DNA of 64,000 nucleotides from Aquimarina sp040786285 (GCF_040786285.1 NZ_JBFMKQ010000001.1:186001-250000); one strand, 5' to 3'. Numbered from the stretch's first letter, positions 51,403-60,800 are shown. Notes: generated from the letters alone by a model not told the origin. A program made the numbers and translations.

Positions 51403-53268
51403 TTACTTGGCTATACTTGTTAATCTTTCAAGATCAGCTGCTACTTTGTAAATATTCTCAGCACTCAAATAAGTGAGCATTTCAGGAGGAGAATCCATTT
51501 TCTTTCCTTTCTCCTCTAAGGACCTATATATATCACTAATCAAAAACAATACACCGATACGATTTTTTATATGGTCAATTTTCTCTTCAATTTCTTTAAC
51601 AATGTTATTTGACATACCTGGGAATTTATTTGTAAAATCAATTTTTTGAAGATCATTTTCCTTTATATCTACTAAGATAGCAGTATTTATAACAAGCCTA
51701 TTAACATGAAACTTTATCTCCGATGCTATTTCTTCTTCACTCTTATTAGGAAATCGATCTTGTGCTTCTTTTCTCTTAATATCTATAAAATACTTAAAAC
51801 TAGACTTTATTTGTCGAGCAGCTACACTAATATCGCCTGTACGGTCATTTATATTATCAAGTGAAAAAGCATTTTCTTTTAATCCGACAAAATTCTTAAT
51901 ATCATTATTGAAGTCGATCATCGAAACCAGATCATATTCTACTTCGTTTCTAAGATGTTCCTGAATTTCCTGCACATGGTACTGACCGATGAGCCATATG
52001 CCTTGTACATCTTTCTTTTCATTAGCTAGCTCATGCATTGCTCTGGAGCGAATGAAATTGTGAGAAATTTCTCTCCCTTTTGGGATATTAAGTACTAAAG
52101 AAACAAGAGTATTAATCTTCTCAAGACCTCCTAAAAATCCGTTACTATCTAAAATCGTTTTTTTATCCTCATCAGAAAAATAACCTTTTTCCTCTATTTC
52201 TTGTACAATGCTAAGTAGACTCCGTTTTTCTTTTTGTTTCCAATCGTAAATAAGCGTATCTATTTCAGATCCATATTTAACATCTATTCCGGCATCTTTT
52301 AGATTTTGCAACATGCTTTCAATTGCAGTCATAAGTGCATTAGCACAAACCCGTATTGTAGCACTACTCGTATTGTCTTTAGGTTTCGATATATTCTCAT
52401 CTAATGAATTAATTGATTTGGAAAGTTCTTCTATAAGAATAGGCTGATAATACTTAATACGATCAACATTACTAATAGCAAGGTGTTCTGGTTTTTCACT
52501 TGCTATCTCATGATCGTCTAAATACTCTGCTTCTGCAGGTTGTATCCCAGGCGTTTTATCCTCCTTCCATAAAAATTGATCGGTCGAATCTTGTTCCCTT
52601 GACTTTATATATTTTGCAAATTCTTCTTCGAGCCCTCGTTGTTCTTCAGATTTCGAATGAAATTCTCCAGCTACGGTGAGACCTTCCTTTTTGGTTTTAT
52701 ATCTTTGAATGGGGTTAGAATTTGCAGGCCTACTTGTTTTTAACTGTATCGGCCTATCTGATACATCTTTGCAAAATTGCAAGGCTTTCGCCCCCATTAT
52801 ATCCGCTTCTTTCTCTAATGCTGCATCATCATTAATATTTACATTTCCTTTAAACTGCCTCGTAGATTTTACTCTACCTTGCTTCTGTTGTACCACATGC
52901 CAGGCTTCATGAGGTAAGTGCTTTTGCTGGCCAGGTGCCAGGTGGATATCAGTCCCTTGTGCATAGGCATGGGCTTGTAGTTGTGCCGGTTTGCTGGAGT
53001 TGTAATGTACTTTTACATCGTCCATACTATAACCGGATAGGTTTTCGATACCTGATTTTAGGTTATCGGGCAATCCGGTATTATTTTTTCGTTGGATGGG
53101 TTTAATTGTACCGCCTGAACTAACCATAACTGATCTTAACTTACTTTGTACTGCAGATGTTGGGCGGTTGTCAGTAATGGTAGCTTCACCACCCGTACTG
53201 TGTTCTTGTTGTACCCGCTGTACGGTTTCTTTTTGCGGTTCCTGGGTTTTATCTGCTTGTGTTTTCAT
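51403..53268 (-). CDS. DUF4157 cargo-like protein with GExH/GxxH (TraB/TIKI/EreA-like) C-terminal domain
   Basis: A protein of 621 residues. Residues 1-165 are the class-2 N-terminal module: TITDNRPTSAVQSKLRS, NTGLPDNLKSGIENLSGYSMDD, and HEAWH at 120-124. From about 195 a different domain begins with LTVAGEFHSKSEEQRGLEEEF (GEFH 201-204). It closes with FIRSRAMHEL (405-414) and GIWLIGQYHVQEIQEHL (GQYH 428-431). The order GExH, R-x-R, GxxH at this spacing recalls the TraB/TIKI/EreA-ChaN-like superfamily, whose members are metalloproteases or esterases. The remainder (435-621) is helical. The assignment rests on motifs only. It is a candidate eCIS effector; no immunity-like gene follows (the next gene is the plus-strand secreted protein). 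Confidence 0.75.
   Translation of the reverse strand: MKTQADKTQEPQKETVQRVQQEHSTGGEATITDNRPTSAVQSKLRSVMVSSGGTIKPIQRKNNTGLPDNLKSGIENLSGYSMDDVKVHYNSSKPAQLQAHAYAQGTDIHLAPGQQKHLPHEAWHVVQQKQGRVKSTRQFKGNVNINDDAALEKEADIMGAKALQFCKDVSDRPIQLKTSRPANSNPIQRYKTKKEGLTVAGEFHSKSEEQRGLEEEFAKYIKSREQDSTDQFLWKEDKTPGIQPAEAEYLDDHEIASEKPEHLAISNVDRIKYYQPILIEELSKSINSLDENISKPKDNTSSATIRVCANALMTAIESMLQNLKDAGIDVKYGSEIDTLIYDWKQKEKRSLLSIVQEIEEKGYFSDEDKKTILDSNGFLGGLEKINTLVSLVLNIPKGREISHNFIRSRAMHELANEKKDVQGIWLIGQYHVQEIQEHLRNEVEYDLVSMIDFNNDIKNFVGLKENAFSLDNINDRTGDISVAARQIKSSFKYFIDIKRKEAQDRFPNKSEEEIASEIKFHVNRLVINTAILVDIKENDLQKIDFTNKFPGMSNNIVKEIEEKIDHIKNRIGVLFLISDIYRSLEEKGKKMDSPPEMLTYLSAENIYKVAADLERLTSIAK
52880..53070 (-). repeat. 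Shared class-2 DUF4157 core, copy 1 of 4
   Basis: About 190 bp encoding the NLKSGIENLSGYSMDD to HEAWHVVQQKQGRV part recurs with very similar DNA in three other genes, at 55230-55430, 58795-59010 and 60085-60290. The C-terminal coding regions of the four genes are unrelated. This is the pattern expected when a cargo leader is reused or exchanged by recombination. Confidence 0.75.
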
Positions 53269-53409
53269 GATTTGTTAAACTTATACTAACTCCATTAGTG
53301 ACAGCCTGTTTTCATTTTTAGTTACCATTTTTTACTTTACCGTATTCATAATCTTCTTACTCCTGCAGCCACTAGAAGAAAATGCTAGCGAGAGCAGAGG
53401 ACGATCCAT

Positions 53410-55638
53410 TTATTTTTTCCCTACAACGCTACCCCAATGATTTCCCTTTTTATATAATACAACGTTATCATTATTATTAAAAACATCATTCGGAAGTTCA
53501 TTCAATGTTTCTTCTATCTCCCCTTTGATCACACTAATGATAGAACCAACTTCTGCATCCAATATATACACATCTTTTTTCTTTAAACGGCTATATGCAC
53601 TAACTGTTTCCATGTCTACCCGTATACCTTGTTTCCTCATAATTCCAAAATATGTGTTTAGGATTTCATTATCATCATGTATATTTATCCCCTCATATTC
53701 ATCGGGACTTAATAATTTTTCAAGAAACTGCTCAGCATGATAAGCAATCATATCTTTTTTTTCTTCGCGAGAATTTGCAATCTCTAGACGTAATTTCAAA
53801 TGTTCTGGGGTTTTACCTTTGATTGTCTTTTTGTCATCATGATTTACAATTGCTTTAAAAAAGCTATCTCCTGCATCTCTATAATGGACTATTTGCCAAT
53901 TTTTTTCATTTATATATTCTTTTCTTAATTCTTCTGCCTTTTTATTTTCAATATCATTTATCAGATACTCCGCAAGCCCTGTAAGTCGTTCAATCGTTTT
54001 TTCAATTTCGACAGGAGTAATTAGGTCTTCTAATGCTTCTTTTAACGGATCAGGCTTTTTAGAAAGTTCGATTATTTTGTTGGAAAGTTCATTATCAATG
54101 TCTTTCAAATCCCTAAGTTGAAATCCAGGCCAAACTTGACCATCAGCAAGTTCAACTACGCCTGAACCCGCATCAAAACTGATTTTACTCCCGAAAGCAA
54201 GATCGTTATCAATACCCCATACTTTCTTACCTTGAAGAAGTACGTTCGTGTGGTTCCGATCGATCTGACCGGTAATTATATCCATTAAATACAATTTATC
54301 TCTCTCTTTTTGGTGGTGTTCTTTAAAATTCAAAATAGTTTTCGTTCCATGAGATTCAGAACCTGGCTTTGCATCTTTAATAAAATTCATTACCGATCCA
54401 AATGCTGTCCCTTTCGTTGCCAAGGAAGTCTTTGGAATAATTCCCGCTCCCAGAAGTTGGTCTATTCTATAGGAAGCGATACTGCGTCCGGTCATATTGG
54501 GTTTTGTTTCTGGGATACCTGCAAGTTTTGCTCGACTTGTTTTATAATCCTCAATTTTATCCATTTCGGGTTTAAATATCCCTTCATCTCCTCTTAAGTT
54601 TATCATCACCTTTTCTATTCCCATATTCATTTGACCACCCTTTCGCCACAATTTATCCTCCACCTCAGAATTGAAGAGATTGGATATAACAGAAATGGGC
54701 TTTCCCCAGGATTTTTTATTCTTACCGAATTCGGGGATTAATGGAGGCAGTTTCGATGTTAGTGGGGTTACGTCAGTCTCAAAAACATCACTAACGTTAA
54801 TAACATGTTTACTGTGATCCTGTTTTAGCCGTTGTGGTCTTGGTTGTGGTCTCGGAGGCAGTATCCATGTTAGTGGGGTTATATCAGTCCCAAAAACATC
54901 GCTAACTTTAATAGGCTTTTTAACGCGATCCTGTTTTGGCGGTAGTGGTCTTGGTAGTGGTCTTGGTTGTGGTCTTTCCTTATCAAATCTAACTACTGGG
55001 CGCTTAGGATTAGATGTGTTTTTTTTTTGCCAAAATATAAATCTCTGTATTGTCCCTTTATTTGAGGATCTTTTATAAAGAGGAGACCCAAGCGAATCGC
55101 CATCGGAAACCAGTCGATTACCTACAGGTGAATTGATCTGAAGTGCTTTTTCTCCCATCACATCTGCCTCCTTTTCCAACCCTGCATCATCATTGATATT
55201 TACTTTACTTTTTAGCTGCCTAGTAGGCTCTACCCTACCCTGCTTTTGCTGTACTACGTGCCAGGCTTCGTGGGGTAAATGTTTTTCTTGCCCTGGTCCC
55301 AGATGGATATCGGTTCCTTGTGCATAGGCATGCGCTTGTAGTTGTGCTGGTTTATTAGAGTTATAATGTACCTTAACATCATCCATACTATAGCCAGAGA
55401 GGTTTTCGACACCTGATTTGAGGTTGTCGGGTAGGCCTGTATTGCTAGCCTTTCTTTGTACAGGTATGGGGTTGACACTATATTTAGTGTCATCGATAGC
55501 TGACCTCAACTTACGTTGTATAGCAATAGCAGGGCGATTATCTGCAATCGTTGCTTCACCACCTATACCGGGTTCTTGTTGTATACGTTGCAGGGCTTCT
55601 TTTTGGGATTCTGTGGTATTTACTTGTGGTGCTTTCAT
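53410..55638 (-). CDS. DUF4157 cargo-like protein with PI3/4-kinase-like domain and degenerate OTU-like domain
   Basis: A protein of 742 residues. Class-2 N-terminal module at 1-170 (IADNRPAIAIQRKLRS; NTGLPDNLKSGVENLSGYSMDD; HEAWH). A proline-rich linker (about 215-300) is internally duplicated. Residues about 340-500 look like a PI3/4-kinase fold: GIFKP with Lys356, SYRIDQLLGAGIIPKT, GQIDRNHTN (Asp460, Asn465) as catalytic loop, and GIDNDLAFG (Asp477/479) as metal loop. The last 165 residues are OTU-like: DAGDSFFKAI (588-597) where the cysteine protease motif has DGNCLFRAI, so the nucleophile position is Ser592, and NHWGSV with His734. It could modify host lipids or proteins. Domain names are from motif reading, and the second domain may be inactive. 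Confidence 0.75.
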   Translation of the reverse strand: MKAPQVNTTESQKEALQRIQQEPGIGGEATIADNRPAIAIQRKLRSAIDDTKYSVNPIPVQRKASNTGLPDNLKSGVENLSGYSMDDVKVHYNSNKPAQLQAHAYAQGTDIHLGPGQEKHLPHEAWHVVQQKQGRVEPTRQLKSKVNINDDAGLEKEADVMGEKALQINSPVGNRLVSDGDSLGSPLYKRSSNKGTIQRFIFWQKKNTSNPKRPVVRFDKERPQPRPLPRPLPPKQDRVKKPIKVSDVFGTDITPLTWILPPRPQPRPQRLKQDHSKHVINVSDVFETDVTPLTSKLPPLIPEFGKNKKSWGKPISVISNLFNSEVEDKLWRKGGQMNMGIEKVMINLRGDEGIFKPEMDKIEDYKTSRAKLAGIPETKPNMTGRSIASYRIDQLLGAGIIPKTSLATKGTAFGSVMNFIKDAKPGSESHGTKTILNFKEHHQKERDKLYLMDIITGQIDRNHTNVLLQGKKVWGIDNDLAFGSKISFDAGSGVVELADGQVWPGFQLRDLKDIDNELSNKIIELSKKPDPLKEALEDLITPVEIEKTIERLTGLAEYLINDIENKKAEELRKEYINEKNWQIVHYRDAGDSFFKAIVNHDDKKTIKGKTPEHLKLRLEIANSREEKKDMIAYHAEQFLEKLLSPDEYEGINIHDDNEILNTYFGIMRKQGIRVDMETVSAYSRLKKKDVYILDAEVGSIISVIKGEIEETLNELPNDVFNNNDNVVLYKKGNHWGSVVGKK
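54745..54995 (-). repeat. Duplicated proline-rich linker in the kinase-like effector
   Basis: Two adjacent units of about 38-42 codons encode RPQPRP…KQD…VSDVFGTDITPLTWILPP and RPQPRP…KQD…VSDVFETDVTPLTSKLPP. The DNA copies are similar but not identical, so the duplication is not very recent. The units separate the DUF4157 module from the kinase-like domain and may act as a flexible spacer or a binding site for an SH3-type partner. Confidence 0.7.
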
Positions 55639-55927
55639 TCTTCTTCTCGTATTTTTATTCAGCTAACAGTCACGCATATCCAGCAAGCAGAACAGGGTTC
55701 TATCATTTTTAGCCTTCATAGTATATTATCTACTCTTTTAGGTAAACATTTTTCTAGACATTAATTGTAAACTCGCAACTTAGAGCATGTCTGTTACTTC
55801 TCAGCATTTTGTAAATACTTTTATATTTCCATTCTTACGTTCTTACCGCTATATCTATGAAGTTACAACCTTCTCAGAGCATGGTGTGAGCTTCAGAATA
55901 AAGGCATATCAATTACTTTTTAATTAC

Positions 55928-58900
55928 CTAAACAGGAAACATAGGTACAAAATGATACTGACCATAATTTGCAATGTACATAGTAGTTGGTGCACCAGGA
56001 TTATCATAGGTTAATGTATCTGGCTCGATCCATTGATTAGCATTATTTCTATGATTGAAAACAATACTAACAGTATTTGGATTTTTTCCTAAGGATTGAA
56101 GTATCGCAGTCAATATTTCCTGATCATTTGCAAGAAAATTATTCTCTCCGACACCCAGTATTCCAATAGCTATCATATTTTTACGTATTTCTTTAGTTTT
56201 CTTACTGGTACATTGCACATTTAATGCCTTGGCAATTGAAAAGATAAGACAATTATTACCCCAACCAGATGCAGTACCGAGCTTAAACTTTTGATTCTCT
56301 ATTGTTACATATTTGGATTGATCAACAGCTAATTTCTTTTTTGCTTTTGGTCTTTTTTTCCGCAACTCTATTTTGGGCATTTTTTTCGCCCACTTTATTT
56401 TGGGCATTTTTTTAGACGGTTTCAATTTATTGGGTTGGTCTTGCTCTAATGATTCTTCTGTGATTTCTAAATCATTTGATGTGTTTTTGATTTCTTTGGC
56501 TTCATATACTTTAAATTCCTTAAGTGCTCGTTGATTTCTACGATCGGTAAACAACATCTTTTGTTTTGAAATCCCAGTAATTTCAATTCTTGCTCCTGGC
56601 ATTAGTAATACTTCGTCTTCTGCTTGCTGCCAAGACGCTACCTTAATATCTTTGCCTGCATGCCCACTAAGTTGGACTCTGAGCAGTACCCTGGTAGTTC
56701 CTTCTCCCTGATCAACAGAATTGTCTGCGAATTGCTGTGCTACATTTCTTTGTGTAGAAAAACTTTGAAAACTATTATAGTTAATAATACTTCCCACTTT
56801 TAAGGCCGTAAGCCTCCAAGAATCCTTTTTCAGTTTTTCTTCAGTAGTACCGCGATATGCTAATTTATTGCTAGAAGGTAAATTAGTTAATCCTTGAGTC
56901 ATTATATTGATATGCATTTGTATCTCTGGATAAATATCTTCAACGAACCCATCAATCCAACTTTTAATTTTAGCGCGTTCTGTATTCCTTTTTGCCCTAT
57001 TAAAATCTTCTCTATTCAGGTAATTAACGATCATATTAAGCGCATTCATTTCTGCCGGGAACTCCACAGCCTCTCCTCTTCCCACACGATCTGCAAGTTT
57101 TAGCAACTTGCTTTTTAGTGCATATTTGATGGCTATATGTGGTGTATTTATTTGCCACATTTCCAGTACTGTATTAAACAATTTATGCATCCCGCCTGAA
57201 TATACTCCTGTGGCTATAGTATGTGCTTTATTAAATCCTGTTCGCTCTTCTTTACCATCGTCTTGTCTAACCCTGTCATGAGCTGAATTTATTTGATCGG
57301 CATGCCTTTCTGTAGTCCGAAAATTTGGTAATGCAGGTAATACAACCGGTTGTCTTCTTAACGCAATCTCTGTATACTGTTCTTCGTGTGGGAACATACC
57401 TTCATTCCCCACATGATTTCTTAGTTCATCGGTTTGTAAAGGAGCAATATTCATATACATCTTTATGACATCGGTTATTCTTTCTTTCTCTCCCGGAGGA
57501 TTGACACCCGCAATATGCGAACCTTTCAAAATTTCGTAAAGCGAATGATCCCAGGTAGGAAGCATCCATCCCATAAGGGCTAAGCGAAAATTGAGTTCAC
57601 TGTTTTTAATATTAAGAAATTGGTACGACTTTAACATTCTGGTTGTAGTTCCCGAAACCCCTGCTACCACCGGCATTCTTAATTGGTCGTGTATTTTTTG
57701 ATACCAACTATCATCAGGAGATAACTCAAACATAGCATTCCCTGAAATCCAAGGTAGTTGTTTATCTCTCGTACCTTTTCTCCGAGCCTCATTTCTTTTT
57801 TTCTTTTTTTGTATGCGATTTAAATTTAAGCCTTCGTCCTCATATAAGAAAGCCAATTCATTATCAGAAAGCGGTACTCCCAGTTCTTCAAAATCTGCTG
57901 GTGTTTTGATCAGTTCAGGATGAACATTCGGGTCTATAGGCTGTTTTCTAGTTTTCTTAGCTTGTTGACTGTCTTTCACAGATGTATCCCTGCCCTGAAT
58001 AGACAAATTACCAAGCGCAAATACATCATCATAAAAAAGGTACTGCCATTCCTCGGGGGCTTTCCATTTTGCAAGACGCCTAACTGCGCTGTCTTTAAAA
58101 GAGGGATTATTGTAAAAAGTATGTTGTTCCTTAATTTTTTCTTCATTCAGGTTCAAATCTTTGATTAATTCATTCTTATTGTTAAAAATAATTTCATGAA
58201 GAATCTGTTTAAAGCCTCTCTTTATATCTTTTCCATACCCACTGCCGTAATAAGATGCGTTATAAAAAGCTGTCATTCGTTCTCTTAGGTTTCCTTTTTG
58301 TAATACTTCAAAAATTTTGTCAATATCTAAATTGATCCCAACTTGTCCACTGCTTGTCTCATCATCCCTAAAAAAGACTTCCCTAAACATATCTTCTTCT
58401 GAAATATCTTTGTCCTTTATTTCCTGAGCATAATAGCTATTCACGATATACATTAGCTTTTGTATGGCCAAATTCAAGGCATAATTTGATTTTGGATGTG
58501 TTGCACAATATGCTCCTAGGCGTTGTTCGTATGCTTTGGCTTTTGGAAACCACCCATAATGGGTAAGTATATCCTGGAACGGATTTTTAATGGGTTCTTC
58601 TCCGACTTTAAATCTCTGCACAACCGTGACGTTATTGACAGCGGCTGTATTTCCATTAGATAACTGATATGTATGATTTCCTTTAGTATCTATTTGCTGT
58701 CCTCGCTTCAAGGCACATGCTCCCATTACATCCGCTTCTTTTTCTAAACCGATACTATCATTGATATTCACTTTACTTTTTAACTGTCTGGTAGGTTGTA
58801 CTCGCCCTTGCTTTTGCTGCACTACATGCCAGGCTTCGTGAGGTAAATGTTTTTCTTGGCCAGGTGCTAAATGGATATCTGTACCTTGTGCATAGGCATG

Positions 58901-59197
58901 AGCCTGAAGTTGTGCTGGTTTACTGGAATTATAATGCACTTTTACATCGCCCATATTGTAACCGGATAGGTTTTCGATACCTGATTTTAGGTTATCTGGC
59001 AAACCAGTATTATTTTTTCGTTGAATAGGATTATCGGTATCATCAGCACCACCCATGACAGACCTCAGCTTGCGTTGTACTGCAATAGCCGGTCGATTAT
59101 CTGCAATGGTACCTTCACCACCAGTACTAGATTCCTGTTCTACTCGTTGTACAGTCTCTTGTTGTAATTCTTTGGTGTTTTCTAGTGGTGCTTTCAT
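55928..59197 (-). CDS. DUF4157 cargo-like protein with ADP-ribosyltransferase and OTU-like cysteine protease domains
   Basis: A protein of 1089 residues. The class-2 N-terminal module (IADNRPAIAVQRKLRS, NTGLPDNLKSGIENLSGY, HEAWH near 117) occupies about 160 residues. A long helical region follows (200-770), unrecognised. Residues about 770-910 carry the R-S-E signature of an ADP-ribosyltransferase: AYRGT with Arg782, SFQSFST (Ser814), and QAEDEVLLMPG with Glu860-x-Glu862, the E-x-E of arginine-specific toxins. A lysine-rich linker with KKMPKI repeats joins it to a C-terminal OTU-like domain (about 963-1089), with GWGNNCLIFSIAKAL (Cys983) and QYHFVPMFPV (His1082). The ART part is well supported, the OTU part moderately. 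It is a strong candidate for an effector acting on eukaryotic host proteins. Confidence 0.82.
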   Translation of the reverse strand: MKAPLENTKELQQETVQRVEQESSTGGEGTIADNRPAIAVQRKLRSVMGGADDTDNPIQRKNNTGLPDNLKSGIENLSGYNMGDVKVHYNSSKPAQLQAHAYAQGTDIHLAPGQEKHLPHEAWHVVQQKQGRVQPTRQLKSKVNINDSIGLEKEADVMGACALKRGQQIDTKGNHTYQLSNGNTAAVNNVTVVQRFKVGEEPIKNPFQDILTHYGWFPKAKAYEQRLGAYCATHPKSNYALNLAIQKLMYIVNSYYAQEIKDKDISEEDMFREVFFRDDETSSGQVGINLDIDKIFEVLQKGNLRERMTAFYNASYYGSGYGKDIKRGFKQILHEIIFNNKNELIKDLNLNEEKIKEQHTFYNNPSFKDSAVRRLAKWKAPEEWQYLFYDDVFALGNLSIQGRDTSVKDSQQAKKTRKQPIDPNVHPELIKTPADFEELGVPLSDNELAFLYEDEGLNLNRIQKKKKRNEARRKGTRDKQLPWISGNAMFELSPDDSWYQKIHDQLRMPVVAGVSGTTTRMLKSYQFLNIKNSELNFRLALMGWMLPTWDHSLYEILKGSHIAGVNPPGEKERITDVIKMYMNIAPLQTDELRNHVGNEGMFPHEEQYTEIALRRQPVVLPALPNFRTTERHADQINSAHDRVRQDDGKEERTGFNKAHTIATGVYSGGMHKLFNTVLEMWQINTPHIAIKYALKSKLLKLADRVGRGEAVEFPAEMNALNMIVNYLNREDFNRAKRNTERAKIKSWIDGFVEDIYPEIQMHINIMTQGLTNLPSSNKLAYRGTTEEKLKKDSWRLTALKVGSIINYNSFQSFSTQRNVAQQFADNSVDQGEGTTRVLLRVQLSGHAGKDIKVASWQQAEDEVLLMPGARIEITGISKQKMLFTDRRNQRALKEFKVYEAKEIKNTSNDLEITEESLEQDQPNKLKPSKKMPKIKWAKKMPKIELRKKRPKAKKKLAVDQSKYVTIENQKFKLGTASGWGNNCLIFSIAKALNVQCTSKKTKEIRKNMIAIGILGVGENNFLANDQEILTAILQSLGKNPNTVSIVFNHRNNANQWIEPDTLTYDNPGAPTTMYIANYGQYHFVPMFPV

Positions 59198-59269
59198 CGT
59201 TGTTAACTCATTTATGTTTAATCTATAGACTTTTAAAGTAAAGATTCCAATCCATTTTATTTAGCTTCA

Positions 59270-60514
59270 CTAGCAAGTTGTAAAATCAAGCGTTTCTCTA
59301 GCAGAGAAATCGTTATACATACTTCTAAGATTTAAATCACTACTATTTTCAAGTCTGCTTTTTAATCTATTATAACTTACTACATTTCCATTTTTAAAGT
59401 TTTGATGTTCTTGAGTAGCTGATGGTAATATTGCCGTAAAATTGGCTAAATTGGCATCGTCATGATACTTCCAATATTTCTCAATAAAATCCAACAAGTT
59501 TTCGGCATGCACGGTCATCTCATGAGTTATTGTTTGTAAAAGGTTTCCATCGGTAAAACTTCGGATAAATCTTGGATTTACTAAAACAACTACCTTAAAT
59601 GATTGCATATTTCTATTTTGCAAATTCCTATCGAAATGTTGACGTTCTACAGGATTATCATACTCTAATTCTGAATTACTATTCATTGGTCTACCATAAA
59701 GTCTTGTTATTGCCAAGGACACTCCGCTTTCTCTTCTAACAACAAATTTCAAAGTAGTCCCGCGTGCATTTCGAAACCTAGAAAATAAAGCTGAATTTCT
59801 TTTGTATCTTCCATACCCTAATTGAAAGGGGTTTAAAAAAAACCTCTTTTTAAGTCCTGGCTGTTCCAATTGTTCATAATTTCGTACCGCGTTTTCTATT
59901 TTGGCATTGGAGTTCAAATTCCCATAGTCAATTACCCGTTGCGCTAATGATTGCTTGGGTTCTTTATATTTTAAAAATGTATTATTAAAAAAACTATTTT
60001 TAATAGCTCGAGTTCCCATCAAATCTGCCTCTTTCTCTAACCCTTCATCATCATTAATATTGACTTTCCCCTTAAACTGCATCGTGGGCTTAACCCGACC
60101 TTGTTTTTGCTGCACTACATGCCAGGCTTCGTGGGGTAAATGTTTTTCTTGCCCTGGTGCCAGGTGGATATTCGTTCCTTGTGCATAAGCGTGGGCTTGT
60201 AGCTGTGCTGGTTTACTAGAGTTATAATGTACTTTTACATCATCCATACTGTAGCCAGAGAGGTTTTCGATACCAGATTTTAGGGTATCGGGTAGGCCGG
60301 TGTTATCCCTTCGACCGGGCTCAGGGCGAGTCTTTCGTTGGATAGGTGCTTTTGTATTTTCAGAACTATCTATTCCTGATCTTAGCTTACGCTGATCGAT
60401 AGTAGAGGTACGGTTATCGATGAGTTGAGCCGCACCTCCATCACTAGGTTCACTAGTAACCCTCGGGGTAATCGAGTTTTTAGATTCTTGGGTTTTATCT
60501 CCTTGTGTTTTCAT
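59270..60514 (-). CDS. DUF4157 cargo-like protein with HEMTVH motif domain
   Basis: A protein of 414 residues from the ATG at 60514. An ATG 20 codons upstream (60574) also exists, but the paralogues start with MKTQ-type sequences exactly here (MKTQGDKTQES). The class-2 N-terminal module (LIDNRTSTIDQRKLRS, NTGLPDTLKSGIENLSGYSMDD, HEAWH) fills about 160 residues. The remaining domain has RKRFFLNPFQLGYGRYKR-like basic strands, LKFVVRRESGVSLAITRLYGR, FKVVVLVNPRF and TITHEMTVHAENLL (His331, Glu332, His336). This H-E-x3-H spacing is like the HExxxH zinc site of dipeptidyl peptidase III, not the standard HExxH, so a metallopeptidase role is possible but unproven. No immunity gene is apparent. Confidence 0.75.
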   Translation of the reverse strand: MKTQGDKTQESKNSITPRVTSEPSDGGAAQLIDNRTSTIDQRKLRSGIDSSENTKAPIQRKTRPEPGRRDNTGLPDTLKSGIENLSGYSMDDVKVHYNSSKPAQLQAHAYAQGTNIHLAPGQEKHLPHEAWHVVQQKQGRVKPTMQFKGKVNINDDEGLEKEADLMGTRAIKNSFFNNTFLKYKEPKQSLAQRVIDYGNLNSNAKIENAVRNYEQLEQPGLKKRFFLNPFQLGYGRYKRNSALFSRFRNARGTTLKFVVRRESGVSLAITRLYGRPMNSNSELEYDNPVERQHFDRNLQNRNMQSFKVVVLVNPRFIRSFTDGNLLQTITHEMTVHAENLLDFIEKYWKYHDDANLANFTAILPSATQEHQNFKNGNVVSYNRLKSRLENSSDLNLRSMYNDFSARETLDFTTC

Positions 60515-60671
60515 GTGCATGATGTTTTTATGCCGCTCTGCGAACGTCTGTGACTTCGCAGCATTTCTTTTCATATTTATTAAGCTGTAAATAAGCTATT
60601 ATACTCTTACTGTTATCGCTACAAAGTTGCAAACTTAGCAGAGTCTCACTTTTCTTAGAACAGCGTTTTAC

Positions 60672-60761
60672 GATGGTGGATCCCGGTACCTTTTCTGCAG
60701 GTATTCCTCTGCATATTTCATAATCAATACCGGGATAATTCCCCCTTATTTCCCCACCATC
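60672..60761. repeat. Palindromic intergenic element downstream of the AAA+ gene
   Basis: Nested inverted repeats: GATGGTGG (60672-60679) with CCACCATC (60754-60761), and directly inside ATCCCGGTA (60680-60688) with TACCGGGAT (60728-60736). All 17 arm bases pair, with a 17-base bulge on one side. It lies 40 bp past the stop of the AAA+ gene, and 158 bp upstream of the first effector start. It could be a terminator, a mRNA processing structure or a small mobile palindrome. Confidence 0.6.
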
Positions 60762-60800
60762 TATTAAAATATTTATGTTTTTTATATATTATTGTATCGT

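Noticed and set aside
60515..60574. Upstream ATG at 60574 as start of the HEMTVH cargo-like protein
   Set aside because: The three paralogues begin with MKxx-type leaders that align with the ATG at 60514; the extra 20 residues have no counterpart.
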